A stretch of 64,000 nucleotides of DNA from Flavobacteriales bacterium (GTDB taxonomy: Bacteria > Bacteroidota > Bacteroidia > Flavobacteriales_F > PHOS-HE28): the NCBI GenBank assembly GCA_016710685.1, contig JADJVC010000002.1, forward strand, positions 930,001 to 994,000, in the 5' to 3' direction. Below, in pieces: positions 1 through 9,241 of the stretch; the stretch's first letter is position 1; each line of letters begins with the position of its first letter. The translations under genes and the position numbers were made by a program. A model generated the notes under the pieces. That model searched no databases. It was not told the DNA's origin and saw only the letters and a program-made list of their open reading frames with translations.

Positions 1-2189
1 ATAACGCACCCAGCGCGACCATCGCTTACAGCGGGTCGCCATACTGCACCAGCGGGGGCACAGCCGATGTGACGCGCACTGGCACCGGCGGCGGCACCTA
101 TAACGGATCACCTTACGGGCTTTCGATCAACACCGGCACGGGTGCGATCGACCTTGGAGCCAGCCAGCCCGGCAGCTACACGATGATCTACACCATCGCG
201 GCCAGTGGCGGTTGTTCGATGTTCCAAACCACGACCACCTTGGTCATCAGTAGCGCACCAAGCGCCACGATCAACTATGCGGGTTCGCCCTATTGCACGG
301 ATGGTGGCTTTGCCGCGGTAACACGCACCGGTAGCGGGGGAGGTACGTTCAGCGCTTCTCCGGCGGGGCTTTCGATCAATGTCGGCACCGGCAGCATCAA
401 CCTCGGCACGAGCGCCGCAGGCACGTACACGGTGACCTATGCTTTCACGGCGGGTGGCGGTTGCGCGGCTTTCAACACCACGGCCACAGTAACGCTGGAC
501 CAAGCGCCTAGCGCCACCATCGGCTACGAGGGCACGCCTTATTGCAATGCTGGCGGAACTGCGGACGTTACCCGCACCGGCACTGCTGGCGGCACATACA
601 CCTCCTCTGCCGGGGGGCTCTCATTGAATTCGGCCACTGGTGCGATCAACCTCAGTGCCAGTAACGTGAATACGTACACTGTGTTCTACACCATCCCCGC
701 CAACGGAGCTTGCGCGCAATTTGTAGCTACCACCAGCGTCACCATCGCCAATGCGCCCAACGCCACGATCACGTATGAAGGATCGCCATACTGTGCAGGA
801 GGAGGTGTCGAAAGTGTCACACGTGTCGGCACCGCGGGAGGCACGTATGCGGCCACACCGGCAGGGCTTACCATCAATGCCAACAACGGCGCGATCACGC
901 TCAGCAGCAGCAGCGTAGGCACCTACACGGTTACATACAGCATCGCGGCCAGCGGTGGTTGCTCAGCCTATAGCACAATGGCAACAGTTACGGTGAACAA
1001 CGCGCCCAGCGCGACCATCGCTTACGGCGGTTCGCCATACTGCAACGGCGGTGGCACGGCTACAGTAACGCGAATAGGCAGCAACGGCGGAACATACAGT
1101 GCGGTCCCGGCCGGTCTTTCCATCAATGTCAACAACGGCGCGATCCTCTTGGGGACAAGTTCGCCGGGCAGCTACACGGTTACCTACAGCATCGCTGCGG
1201 TCGGCGGCTGTTCAGCGTTCAGCACCACAGCCCAAGTGGTGGTCGGCGATGCTCCCGACGCGACCATTGAGTATGCGGGATCGCCCTATTGCGGCGGCAC
1301 ATCAGCCAGTGTTCTTCGCACGGGCAGCGCGGGCGGAACGTACACCGCAACACCGGTCGGGCTTTCCATCAACGCCAACACCGGCGCGGTCAACATCACC
1401 ACCAGCACGCCCGGCAGCTATACCGTTACCTACAGCATTGCGGCAAGTGGCGGCTGCGCGGCCTTCAGCACCACGGCAACGGTGGAGTTGAATGAAGAAA
1501 CAACGTGGTACGCCGATACCGATGGAGATGGGGTGGGAGTGATGGCAGGCAGCGTGGTCGCATGTACACAGCCAGCAGGTTTTGTTCCCATTAGCGGCGA
1601 TGGTTGCCCCAATGATCCCAACAAGATCGCGCCCGGCGTATGTGGCTGCGGCATCCCCGACACAGATACCGACAATGACGGCGCAGCAGACTGCATTGAC
1701 GGATGCCCTACCGATCCCGACAAAACCGCGCCCGGCGTATGTGGCTGCGGCATCCCCGATACGGACACCGACCAGGACGGCCTCGCGGACTGCATTGACA
1801 ATTGCCCCTTGCTGGACGGCGTGATCGGAGACGCCTGCGACGACGGTGACAGCACCACAGTGATGGATGTGATCACAGCGGATTGCGTATGCATAGGCAC
1901 GTTCACCATCGGCATCAGCGAAACCGTTGAAGGATCGGGCATCACGCTGTGGCCCAATCCCACTGCGGACCGTGCATTTACGATCAGCATGCCCCATGCA
2001 AGCGCTGGCGGAACGGTGGAACTTACCGTACGCGATGCATCTGGCCGGAAAGTCTATGCTAACACCAGCAACATCTCCAGCTCAAAACAGATCGCTGTGC
2101 AACTACCGGAAGCAACCGCAAGCGGCCTGTATGTGGTAGAGGTGAACATTGGCGAAGCAAGCACCCGCCTGCCGTTGATGTGCCAGTAA
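1..2189 (+). CDS. Secreted repeat protein with T9SS type A sorting domain (5' end outside window)
   Basis: The frame is open from base 3, so the N-terminus and signal peptide lie before the window. Six near-identical 83-residue units begin at 3, 252, 501, 750, 999 and 1248, an exact 249-bp period. Each has an ATI.Y.GSPYC opening, a GGTY segment and a YTVTYSIA.GGC ending with paired Cys. This is an Ig/PKD-like adhesin repeat pattern. After the repeats come two thrombospondin type 3-like segments (DTDTDNDGAADC-type Asp runs, likely Ca2+-binding) up to about 1910. The last 80 residues (WPNPTADR, then a SGLYVVEV-type strand) form a T9SS type A sorting domain, so the protein should cross the outer membrane and be released or anchored at the surface. 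A role in adhesion or matrix is inferred from architecture only. Confidence 0.85.
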   Translation, partial: NAPSATIAYSGSPYCTSGGTADVTRTGTGGGTYNGSPYGLSINTGTGAIDLGASQPGSYTMIYTIAASGGCSMFQTTTTLVISSAPSATINYAGSPYCTDGGFAAVTRTGSGGGTFSASPAGLSINVGTGSINLGTSAAGTYTVTYAFTAGGGCAAFNTTATVTLDQAPSATIGYEGTPYCNAGGTADVTRTGTAGGTYTSSAGGLSLNSATGAINLSASNVNTYTVFYTIPANGACAQFVATTSVTIANAPNATITYEGSPYCAGGGVESVTRVGTAGGTYAATPAGLTINANNGAITLSSSSVGTYTVTYSIAASGGCSAYSTMATVTVNNAPSATIAYGGSPYCNGGGTATVTRIGSNGGTYSAVPAGLSINVNNGAILLGTSSPGSYTVTYSIAAVGGCSAFSTTAQVVVGDAPDATIEYAGSPYCGGTSASVLRTGSAGGTYTATPVGLSINANTGAVNITTSTPGSYTVTYSIAASGGCAAFSTTATVELNEETTWYADTDGDGVGVMAGSVVACTQPAGFVPISGDGCPNDPNKIAPGVCGCGIPDTDTDNDGAADCIDGCPTDPDKTAPGVCGCGIPDTDTDQDGLADCIDNCPLLDGVIGDACDDGDSTTVMDVITADCVCIGTFTIGISETVEGSGITLWPNPTADRAFTISMPHASAGGTVELTVRDASGRKVYANTSNISSSKQIAVQLPEATASGLYVVEVNIGEASTRLPLMCQ
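3..1494 (+). repeat. Six in-frame 249-bp tandem coding repeats
   Basis: The units start at 3, 252, 501, 750, 999 and 1248 with identical 249-bp spacing and no indels between units. They encode the 83-residue extracellular repeat. Nucleotide identity is only moderate, so the array is older than the 270-bp and 243-bp arrays near 56-59 kb. The first unit is cut by the window edge and more copies may lie upstream. Confidence 0.85.
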
Positions 2190-2548
2190 GAAGTCGCGAC
2201 CGAATTTTCGCACATCAGAAAATCTGGGGAAATCCGTAGACTACCCATCGGAGGTCGGGAATTCACTCGCCTGGGCGTAGCCGCTTCGGCGGAGCACGGT
2301 CTGTGTAATCTGTGCAAACTGTGGTTCCCCCCTCGGAGGCCGGGCCTTCCGACCGCAGGTCGCATCTGTGTAAATCCATGTCTTGTTCAATTGAGGCTGG
2401 CATTCATCTGTGAAATCTGTGTAATCTGTGGCTTTCCCCGTCGGAGACCGGCATTCCGACCGCAGGTCGCTTAGCGTTCTACTTTGCGTACTTCGCGTCC
2501 TTTGCGGTAAATCCAACGGAGGTCGTCATACCAACTTCTGATCACCAC
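2190..2548. repeat. Intergenic gap with dispersed phrase-like repeats
   Basis: No gene is supported in this gap. It contains several copies of a TCTGTGTAATCTGTGG phrase (about 2298-2322 and 2407-2432), a GCATTCCGACCGCAGGTCGC phrase (about 2350 and 2453), and a TTTGCGTACTTCGCGTCC phrase near 2483. The same wording recurs at 6.8 kb and 19.4 kb. Translation of the minus strand gives a D-Y-T-D pattern that could be mistaken for a protein. Confidence 0.7.
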
Positions 2549-2578
2549 AAAAAAACCGCCCTCATCAGGCGGTTCTTT
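2549..2578 (-). terminator. Rho-independent terminator of gap
   Basis: On the minus strand a 7-bp GC-rich stem (AACCGCC at 2554-2560 pairing with GGCGGTT at 2568-2574, loop 2561-2567) is followed by a run of U residues (the A run at 2549-2555 on the plus strand). It lies just past the gap stop codon. Confidence 0.85.
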
Positions 2579-2595
2579 TCAATTAAGATCAAATC

Positions 2596-4050
2596 TCAGT
2601 AGTACACCAACCGGCGCACCTTAGCGATGTATTTCGCCAGCCTGATCACCTGCTTCGTGTAGCCGAACTCATTGTCATACCAAGCGTAGAGCACCACGTT
2701 CTTGCCGTCATTGCTCACGATGGTGGCATTGCTGTCGAACACGCTGCAGCAGGTATCGCCTACGATGTCGCTGCTCACCAGCTCAGGGTCGATCTGGTAA
2801 TGGATCTGGTTCACCAGTTCGCCGTTCAGGGCGGCGTTGCGGATCAGGTCGTTCATCTCCGCCAATGAAGTCTTCTTGTTCAGCGAGAGATTCATGATGG
2901 CCAGCGATCCGTTCGGCGTTGGTACGCGCACTGCGTTTGCGGTAAGCTTACCGGCAAGGCTCGGAATGGCCTTGCTCACGGCGGTGCCCGCGCCAGTGCT
3001 CGTGATCACCATGTTGATGGCGGCGCTGCGACCGCGGCGTGGCCCCTTGTGGTAGTTGTCCAACAGGTTCTGGTCGTTGGTGTAGGCGTGAACCGTTTCG
3101 ATGTGGCCTTTCTCGATACCGAGTTCGTCCTCTACCACTTTCAGAACAGGTGAAATGGCATTCGTCGTGCAACTCGCAGCGCTGAAGATCTTCTCCTTCT
3201 CCAAGTCCAAGCTTTTGTGGTTGATGCCGTACACGATGTTCGGTACTTCCTTGCCCGGCGCGGTCAACAGCACTTTGGCAACCCCCTTTGAACTCAGGTG
3301 GCGTTCCAGATCGGCGCGCTTGGTGAAAGCACCGGTGTTGTCGATCACCAGCGCGTCCTTGATGCCGTAGGAAGTGTAGTCGATGTCCTCAGGCTTGGCG
3401 GCGGCGATCAGGTGTACGAGTTGGCCGTTGATGATGAGCGCCTTATTGGGCACATCGGCCACCACTGTGCCTTTGAAGGCCTTGTGGACGCTGTCGTTGC
3501 GGAGCAGTGCGGCACGCTTTACAATTTCCTCGTCGGTAAGGGTGCGGGTAACGATGGCCCGCAGACGGAGTTGTTGCCCTTTGCCGGCCTGCTTTACCAA
3601 TTCGCGCGCAGCGATGCGACCAATACGGCCAAAGCCGTAAAGCACTACGTCTTGCGGGTGAATGGTGTGTTTGTCTTGACCAATGAACCCCTTCAAATGG
3701 TCCTTAAGGAAATCCGCGGGAGAAGCCTTTTTGGAAGCTATGAACTCGTGTGTCAATTTGCCGATGTCGATCTTGCTTGGCGCGAGGTCGAGGTTGAGCA
3801 GTTCACTGGCCACTTTGGCAGTGGTGTAAACGTCCACGGGTTTGTTCACCACCTGTTTGGAGTAGTTGAACAAGTTAATCACCTCGCTGGTGCTGATGTC
3901 CAGCAGATGATTGCGGAAGAAGACAAGTTCCACGCCACGGTCGTACATCAAGCGGCCAACGGAACTCATCAGGTCCACCGCCGCCTTTTCGCGATCGACG
4001 TAGTCTTTCAGGCCGGCCTCATAACCAGCGGATTTCTCAAGCGTTTGCAT
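2596..4050 (-). CDS. gap: Glyceraldehyde-3-phosphate dehydrogenase, long form
   Basis: The 484-residue protein is a phosphorylating NAD(P)-dependent GAPDH, acting in glycolysis or gluconeogenesis in the cytoplasm. The Rossmann fingerprint YGFGRIGR is near residue 138, the catalytic cysteine is in SAASCTTNAI near 290, and the C-terminal helix contains WYDNEFGYTKQV. The usual GAPDH is about 335 residues; here about 130 extra N-terminal residues precede the NAD domain. Long forms of this kind are common in Bacteroidota. The gene has its own terminator at 2549-2578 and is followed upstream by rpoD in the same direction. What the N-terminal extension does cannot be told from the sequence. Confidence 0.95.
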   Translation of the reverse strand: MQTLEKSAGYEAGLKDYVDREKAAVDLMSSVGRLMYDRGVELVFFRNHLLDISTSEVINLFNYSKQVVNKPVDVYTTAKVASELLNLDLAPSKIDIGKLTHEFIASKKASPADFLKDHLKGFIGQDKHTIHPQDVVLYGFGRIGRIAARELVKQAGKGQQLRLRAIVTRTLTDEEIVKRAALLRNDSVHKAFKGTVVADVPNKALIINGQLVHLIAAAKPEDIDYTSYGIKDALVIDNTGAFTKRADLERHLSSKGVAKVLLTAPGKEVPNIVYGINHKSLDLEKEKIFSAASCTTNAISPVLKVVEDELGIEKGHIETVHAYTNDQNLLDNYHKGPRRGRSAAINMVITSTGAGTAVSKAIPSLAGKLTANAVRVPTPNGSLAIMNLSLNKKTSLAEMNDLIRNAALNGELVNQIHYQIDPELVSSDIVGDTCCSVFDSNATIVSNDGKNVVLYAWYDNEFGYTKQVIRLAKYIAKVRRLVYY

Positions 4051-4090
4051 GAAAGTTCAGGGGATTTTGGGCGTTACTACGTGAAAAAGC

Positions 4091-4954
4091 TCAACCGAGA
4101 TACGCTTTCAGCAACTTACTGCGGCTGGTGTGGCGTAAACGGCGGATGGCTTTCTCCTTGATCTGGCGCACGCGCTCGCGGGTCAGGTCGAATTTCGCCC
4201 CGATCTCCTCGAGCGTAAGGCCGTGGTTGATGTTGATGCCGAAGAACAGCTTCACCACGTCCCGCTCCCGCTCGGTGAGGGTGCTGAGCGCACGGTCGAT
4301 CTCTTTGCTCAGGCTTTCGTTGATCAACACCATATCGGCTGCCACGCTGTCGTTGTTCGGCAGCACGTCCAGCAGGCTGTTGCTTTCACCTTCCACGAAG
4401 GGTGCGTCCATGCTGATATGGCGACCGCTCACCTTCATGGTGTCGGCCACTTTTTCCGGTGGGAGTTCCAACAAGGTAGCAAGCTCGTCGGCGCTGGGCG
4501 GGCGTTCAAATTCCTGCTCCAGCTTCGCGAAAGCCTTGTTGATCTTGTTCAACGATCCCACTTGGTTCAGCGGCAGGCGCACAATGCGGCTCTGCTCTGC
4601 CAGTGCCTGCAAAATGCTCTGACGGATCCACCACACGGCGTAGCTGATGAATTTGAAACCGCGGGTCTCATCAAAGCGTTGCGCCGCTTTGATCAGACCG
4701 AGGTTTCCTTCGTTGATCAAATCGGGCAGGCTGAGGCCTTGGTTCTGGTACTGCTTGGCCACGGAAACCACGAAACGCAGGTTGGCTTTCACCAAGCGGT
4801 CCAAAGCCACACCGTCACCCTTCTTGATTTTGCGGGCAAGTTCTACTTCCATCTCCGCGTTGATCAGCCCCTCTTTTCCGATCTCCTGGAGGTATTTGTC
4901 CAAGGATTGGCTTTCGCGGTTGGTGATCGACTTGGTGATCTTGAGTTGGCGCAT
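4091..4954 (-). CDS. rpoD: Primary RNA polymerase sigma factor (sigma-70)
   Basis: The 287-residue protein is the short Bacteroidota housekeeping sigma factor that directs RNA polymerase to TTTG/TAnnTTTG promoters. Region 1.2 (SLDKYLQEIG), region 2 (DLINEGNLGLIKAAQRFD and FISYAVWWIRQ), region 3 and region 4 with the helix-turn-helix LTLEEIGAKFDLTRERVRQI are all present. The ATG at 4954 is chosen over the GTG at 4966 because relatives begin MRQLKITKSITNRE. The region 1.1 domain of Proteobacterial RpoD is absent, which is normal for this phylum. Confidence 0.96.
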   Translation of the reverse strand: MRQLKITKSITNRESQSLDKYLQEIGKEGLINAEMEVELARKIKKGDGVALDRLVKANLRFVVSVAKQYQNQGLSLPDLINEGNLGLIKAAQRFDETRGFKFISYAVWWIRQSILQALAEQSRIVRLPLNQVGSLNKINKAFAKLEQEFERPPSADELATLLELPPEKVADTMKVSGRHISMDAPFVEGESNSLLDVLPNNDSVAADMVLINESLSKEIDRALSTLTERERDVVKLFFGININHGLTLEEIGAKFDLTRERVRQIKEKAIRRLRHTSRSKLLKAYLG

Positions 4955-5127
4955 TCTGCTAGTCACGGGCGTCGGGGGTATTAGTAGGGTGGATGGAGAT
5001 GTCGAAGGAAGAACGTTCGGCGATTACTTTTCGTTCGTTCAGGCCGCGAAGGTACATACCCCCCCAATGCCGGGCAAGCGGCATCGGAAGGGGACGCACT
5101 TTCGACTTTTTCTCAGCATTGAAGGGG

Positions 5128-6576
5128 TTAAACGCCAAGACCATAGTAGGCGCGCATGCCGTTGGGGTAGATTCCCTCAATGAGCACGCCGCCTTGTTTA
5201 CCGTCCAGCGCCTTGGAAATATCCTCTGGATTTTTCATCGGCTTCTGGTCGATCTTGGTAATAATGAAACCTTCGCGGATGCCGCTGCTGCGGAGCTTTC
5301 CACCGTTGATGCGCAGCACCTTCACGCCGTTTTCGATCTTCAGCGCCTTCATTTCGTCCGCGGTTGCACTGGCCAGTTCGGCGCCCAAGGCGGGCAGGGC
5401 TTTGTCCGTTTTTGCGCTGGCCGTGGCATCAGCGCCTTCGCGGCCCTTCAGCACCATGTCATGCACCTCTTCTTTTCCGCCACGCACCAAGGTCACGGCA
5501 ACTTTGTCGCCAGGGCTGAATTTGCCTACTTGCTCCTGAAGTTCCGGCACGTTGTCCACGTTCATGGCGCCCACTTTCACGATCACGTCGCCGCTCTTCA
5601 ATCCGGCGTTTCTTGCGGCGCCGTCATCCAGCACGTCCTTTACATATACTCCTTTGATCAACGGCAGGTCAAGTTCCTTTGCCATGGCCTGGTCTACATC
5701 AGAAATGGTGACGCCGAGATACGCACGGCGCACGTTGCCAAACTGCATGAGATCGCCGGTAACCTTGCGCACAATGTTCACCGGAATGGCGAATGAATAC
5801 CCCGTGAAGGCCCCGGTAGTGCTGGCAATGGCGCTATTAATGCCCACCAGTTCGCCAGTAGCGTCTACCAGTGCACCACCGCTGTTTCCGGGGTTCACCG
5901 CTGCATCTGTTTGGATGAAACTTTCAATGGGGAAAATGTCCTTGCTGGGGTCATACTGCAGGATGTTAATGCTGCGGGCCTTCGCGCTCACGATACCCGC
6001 TGTCACGGTGCTGGTAAGGTTCATTGGATTGCCCACGGCGAGCACCCATTGGCCCACTTTCACATCGTCGCTGTTGCCGAAAGGAAGGATCGGCAAGTCC
6101 TTCGCGTCGATTTTGATCAGTGCAAGGTCCGTGCTGGGGTCGCGCCCGATCACGGTGGCATCGTATTGCCGCTTGTCATTCAAGTGAACTTGGATCTTGT
6201 CCGCGTTTTCAACGACGTGGTTGTTGGTTACGATGTACCCGTCATCGCTGATGATCACGCCACTGCCCGCCCCGCGTACTTCCTGAGGAGGAGCCTGCCG
6301 ATATCCCCAGAAAAAGTCCATCGTAGGTGCTTGCTGCACCGTGCCTTGCACGGTAACGTGTACCACCGCGTTCACGCTGCGTTCGGCGGCATCCACAAAG
6401 TCCGGCACCATTGCACTGTTGCCGCCCGCGCCGGGCATGCTCACAAATTTCGCCGGGGGCGAAGTGGTGGTGGAAGCAGTTTGAAGGAGTGGGGAAGGGG
6501 AGATGTAGTCATGGATTCCCAAGGCCAGCAGGCCGCCGGCCAACGCCATCCCGAAGTAGCCCAAAGCACGTTTCAT
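5128..6576 (-). CDS. htrA: Do/HtrA-like periplasmic serine protease with two PDZ domains
   Basis: The 482-residue protein is an envelope quality-control protease and chaperone. A signal anchor (ALGYFGMALAGGLLAL) starts at residue 3. The trypsin-like triad is visible as His in TNNHVV, Asp in STDLALIKID and Ser in NPGNSGGAL. Two PDZ domains follow (AYLGVTISDV onward, then the C-terminal PDZ ending KQGGVLIEGIYPNG). The ATG at 6576 is chosen because the open frame upstream (to 6660) codes a stretch without homology-like character and the hydrophobic leader follows this Met directly. It stands alone between rpoD and a repeat-filled gap. Confidence 0.94.
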   Translation of the reverse strand: MKRALGYFGMALAGGLLALGIHDYISPSPLLQTASTTTSPPAKFVSMPGAGGNSAMVPDFVDAAERSVNAVVHVTVQGTVQQAPTMDFFWGYRQAPPQEVRGAGSGVIISDDGYIVTNNHVVENADKIQVHLNDKRQYDATVIGRDPSTDLALIKIDAKDLPILPFGNSDDVKVGQWVLAVGNPMNLTSTVTAGIVSAKARSINILQYDPSKDIFPIESFIQTDAAVNPGNSGGALVDATGELVGINSAIASTTGAFTGYSFAIPVNIVRKVTGDLMQFGNVRRAYLGVTISDVDQAMAKELDLPLIKGVYVKDVLDDGAARNAGLKSGDVIVKVGAMNVDNVPELQEQVGKFSPGDKVAVTLVRGGKEEVHDMVLKGREGADATASAKTDKALPALGAELASATADEMKALKIENGVKVLRINGGKLRSSGIREGFIITKIDQKPMKNPEDISKALDGKQGGVLIEGIYPNGMRAYYGLGV

Positions 6577-6958
6577 GGTTGTTTCTGGTTGATTTTCAGT
6601 GCAAGCTTTTTGCTCGCCCCACAAAGCAACGGAGCTTCCCCACCGAAGCGCGGTTGGCATCTGTTAACATCTGTTGATCGGCATCGATAGGTCCAACCAT
6701 CAAGAAAAGGGAACCACGGATGCACACGGATAGACACGGATTAGATTAAACGTGGTCATCCGTGGTTCCATTTGCAGCCGGCATTTATCCGAGTTGATCT
6801 GTGTCCATCCGTGGTTCCAGTCGAAGGCAGGCATTCCGACCGCAGGTCGCATCTGTGTAATTTTTGCTTTTTCCATTGAGGCCGGCATTCATCTGTGTAA
6901 TCTGCGTAATCTGTGGCTTTAGAACGGGGGGCGGTATTCATCCGCGATCTTTGCCCCC
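6577..6958. repeat. Intergenic gap with repeats and a 13-bp inverted repeat
   Basis: No gene is supported. A perfect 13-bp inverted repeat (GGAACCACGGATG at 6710-6722 and its complement at 6757-6769, 34-base loop) lies within a run of ACACGGAT phrases. The TCTGTGTAATCTG phrase and the CATTCCGACCGCAGGTCGC phrase recur at about 6832-6920. A TTTG element ends at 6953, five bases before the dapF start. Confidence 0.65.
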
Positions 6959-7744
6959 ATGTCAATCCCCTTCAGCAAATGGCACGGCACCGGCAACGAC
7001 TTCATCCTCTTTGATGATCGCCAAGGCCAAGTCGCGCAACCCGGCGCATCCTTGGCGCAACGCCTCTGCCACCGCCACTTCGGTATCGGCAGCGACGGTC
7101 TGATCCTACTCCAAAAGCCGCGTGAAGAAGGCACCAGCTACCACATGGAATTCTTCAATCCCGACGGCAGTCAAAGCTTCTGCGGTAATGGAAGCCGTTG
7201 TGCTTATGCATTCTACAGCCAGCTCACAGGAACCATGGAGTCAGCACGTTTTTCCGCCATCGATGGCGTACACCAAGCACGCTGGATCGAAGGCGAAGTA
7301 GAAATTTCCATGCGCGACACAGCAGCGGGCGAAGCCTTGGATGCGACCATGGAACTGCTTAACACAGGCTCACCACATCTGGTGCTGTGGGTGGAAGATC
7401 CGGAAAAGATCGACATTATTCCAGAAGCCCGGATCCATCGCAATAGCCCGCGTTTCAAGGAAAAAGGCGTGAACGTAAATTTCGTGAACTGGAGCAACGG
7501 CGCACTGGACATGCGCACTTACGAACGAGGCGTGGAGAATGAAACATTAAGCTGTGGTACCGGCGTAACGGCCGCAGCGCTAAGCGCCATGGCACGCGGC
7601 TACGGAGAAGAAGGATGCACCGTGCGCACGCGAGGCGGTATTCTGCACATTACGGCGAAGAAAAAGGGCAATGACTTCACCGACATTTGGCTGCGCGGCC
7701 CGGTTGCCGAAGTATTCCGGGGGGAAATAGAAATGAAGGGATGA
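6959..7744 (+). CDS. dapF: Diaminopimelate epimerase
   Basis: The 261-residue enzyme interconverts LL- and meso-diaminopimelate for lysine and peptidoglycan synthesis. The N-terminal half carries NDFILFDDR and the first catalytic Cys in SFCGNGSRCAYAF; the second catalytic Cys is in ETLSCGTGVTAAAL near residue 200. GVNVNFV is also conserved. The start follows a GATCTTTG element by five C residues, suggesting a very short leader. The stop overlaps the mltG start by four bases (ATGA), so the two cell-wall genes are translationally coupled. Confidence 0.97.
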   Translation: MSIPFSKWHGTGNDFILFDDRQGQVAQPGASLAQRLCHRHFGIGSDGLILLQKPREEGTSYHMEFFNPDGSQSFCGNGSRCAYAFYSQLTGTMESARFSAIDGVHQARWIEGEVEISMRDTAAGEALDATMELLNTGSPHLVLWVEDPEKIDIIPEARIHRNSPRFKEKGVNVNFVNWSNGALDMRTYERGVENETLSCGTGVTAAALSAMARGYGEEGCTVRTRGGILHITAKKKGNDFTDIWLRGPVAEVFRGEIEMKG

Positions 7745-8769
7745 AGAAGTTCCTGCTCGTGTTGTTCCTATTGCTGCTGGCGATCGGCGGCTTTTTCGCG
7801 TGGAAGCTCTGGAAGGAGGTCTTCGGCCCCGGCGTGAAGTTCGAAACGGAGCAGAAAGTGCTGCTCGTCCCGACCGGAGCCAACTTTCAGCAAGTGCTGG
7901 ACAGCTTGAAGGCGGACGGCATCGTAGAAGATGAACGCGCATTCACTTGGGTCGCCGAGCGGAAAAAGTATGCCGACAAAGTGCGCCCCGGGCGTTACGT
8001 GGTGGCCAGCGGCACCAGCATGAACGCCTTGGTGGACAAGCTACGCAGTGGCGAACAAGATCCCGTGCGCATCACTTTCAACAACATCAAGAACATTCCT
8101 CAGCTGGCCGGCCAGCTCGCCAAGTATGTCGAAGCCGATTCCACCGCCATGCTGGACGCGATGCTGTCACCATCCACGGCCCAGCGCTACGGCTTCACAC
8201 GGGAAACCATGATCTCGCTCTTCCTGCCTAACACTTACGAAGTGTGGTGGACAGTAAAACCCGATGAACTCATCGACCGTTTCGCCAAAGAATACAAGCG
8301 CTTTTGGACCGAAGAAAGAAAATCTGCTGCAAAAACATTAGGGCTGTCGCAAAGTGAAGTAAGCACCTTGGCCAGTATCGTACAAGCCGAAACCGGCAAA
8401 GCCGCAGATGCCCCTGCCATCGCGGGCGTATACCTCAACCGCCTGCGCATCGGTATGCCATTGCAAGCCGACCCCACGCTAAAATTCGCATTGGGCATGG
8501 ACACCATCAGCCGCCTTTTGACCGCGGACATGAAAGTGGAATCACCTTACAACACATACACGCACACGGGACTTCCGCCGGGCCCCATCAACTTGCCCGA
8601 GCCGCGCTACATCGATGCCGTGCTGCACCCCGCCAAGAGCAACTACCTCTACTTCTGCGCCCGCGAAGACCTCAGCGGCTACAGCAATTTCAGCACCACC
8701 TACCAGCAGCATATGGTGAATGCGCGCCGCTACCAGCAGGCCTTGAACCAGCGCGGGATTTATCGTTGA
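7741..8769 (+). CDS. mltG: Endolytic murein transglycosylase MltG (YceG-like)
   Basis: The 342-residue inner-membrane enzyme cleaves nascent glycan strands and limits peptidoglycan chain length. A single N-terminal membrane helix (FLLVLFLLLLAIGGFFAW) is followed by the YceG domain with SIVQAETGKAADAPAIAGVYLNR's core, where the Glu is the expected catalytic acid, and with the conserved YNTYTHTGLPPGPI segment. The start is fixed by the ATGA overlap with dapF. Confidence 0.96.
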   Translation: MKKFLLVLFLLLLAIGGFFAWKLWKEVFGPGVKFETEQKVLLVPTGANFQQVLDSLKADGIVEDERAFTWVAERKKYADKVRPGRYVVASGTSMNALVDKLRSGEQDPVRITFNNIKNIPQLAGQLAKYVEADSTAMLDAMLSPSTAQRYGFTRETMISLFLPNTYEVWWTVKPDELIDRFAKEYKRFWTEERKSAAKTLGLSQSEVSTLASIVQAETGKAADAPAIAGVYLNRLRIGMPLQADPTLKFALGMDTISRLLTADMKVESPYNTYTHTGLPPGPINLPEPRYIDAVLHPAKSNYLYFCAREDLSGYSNFSTTYQQHMVNARRYQQALNQRGIYR

Positions 8770-9241
8770 GTTGGTTCTTAGTTGTCAAGTTCCCACGCCT
8801 AAGCACTTTGCGACGGCGGGTTGTCAGGTCCGCACCGTCGAAGCGCTTTGGAAATAGCATGCGGCATGGATGCTTGAGGCTTCCAGCAAATGGCACAACC
8901 ATAGCAAGCCCCACTACACTAACAGAACGAGTCACCTCTTCTACTTGGGAGAAGGGGCAGGGTGATGAGGGGCTGCCCTGCGCCCTCAACTGACGAAGGC
9001 AGTTCTTCTCTTCTTCGTGCCCTTCGCGTGCTTCGTGGACACCTTGGATTTCTCCGCGTTCTCCGCGCCCTCTGCGGTTAAACTCTTCGTTTCGTCTTCA
9101 CTTCTTTGTGTTCTTCGTGTACTTCGTGGTACAATCCGCATTTCTCCGTGCCTTTGTGCCGCTGTGGTGAAAGCCCTTCCCACCTGTGGTTCTTCCCTTC
9201 CGCCCCCAAATCCCCTATTTTCGCGCCCTACTGAAAAAAAC
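8770..9241. repeat. Intergenic gap with TTCGTG-type dispersed repeats
   Basis: No gene is supported. From about 9005 to 9170 there are four variants of the same rhythmic phrase: TTCGTGCCCTTCGCGTGCTT, TCTCCGCGTTCTCCGCGCC, TTTGTGTTCTTCGTGTACTT and TTCTCCGTGCCTTTGTGCC. Each ends in CTGCGGT, TCGTGG or CTGTGGT. A TATTTTCG element near 9216 may be the -7 region of the next gene. Confidence 0.65.

Noticed and set aside
2241..2516. Small minus-strand protein with a D-Y-T-D repeat
   Set aside because: It is a translation of the dispersed TCTGTGTAATCTGTGG phrase, which also occurs in other gaps in other frames.
3298..4161. A 287-residue open frame antisense to gap
   Set aside because: The minus strand encodes an unmistakable GAPDH; the antisense frame reflects GC-rich codon bias.
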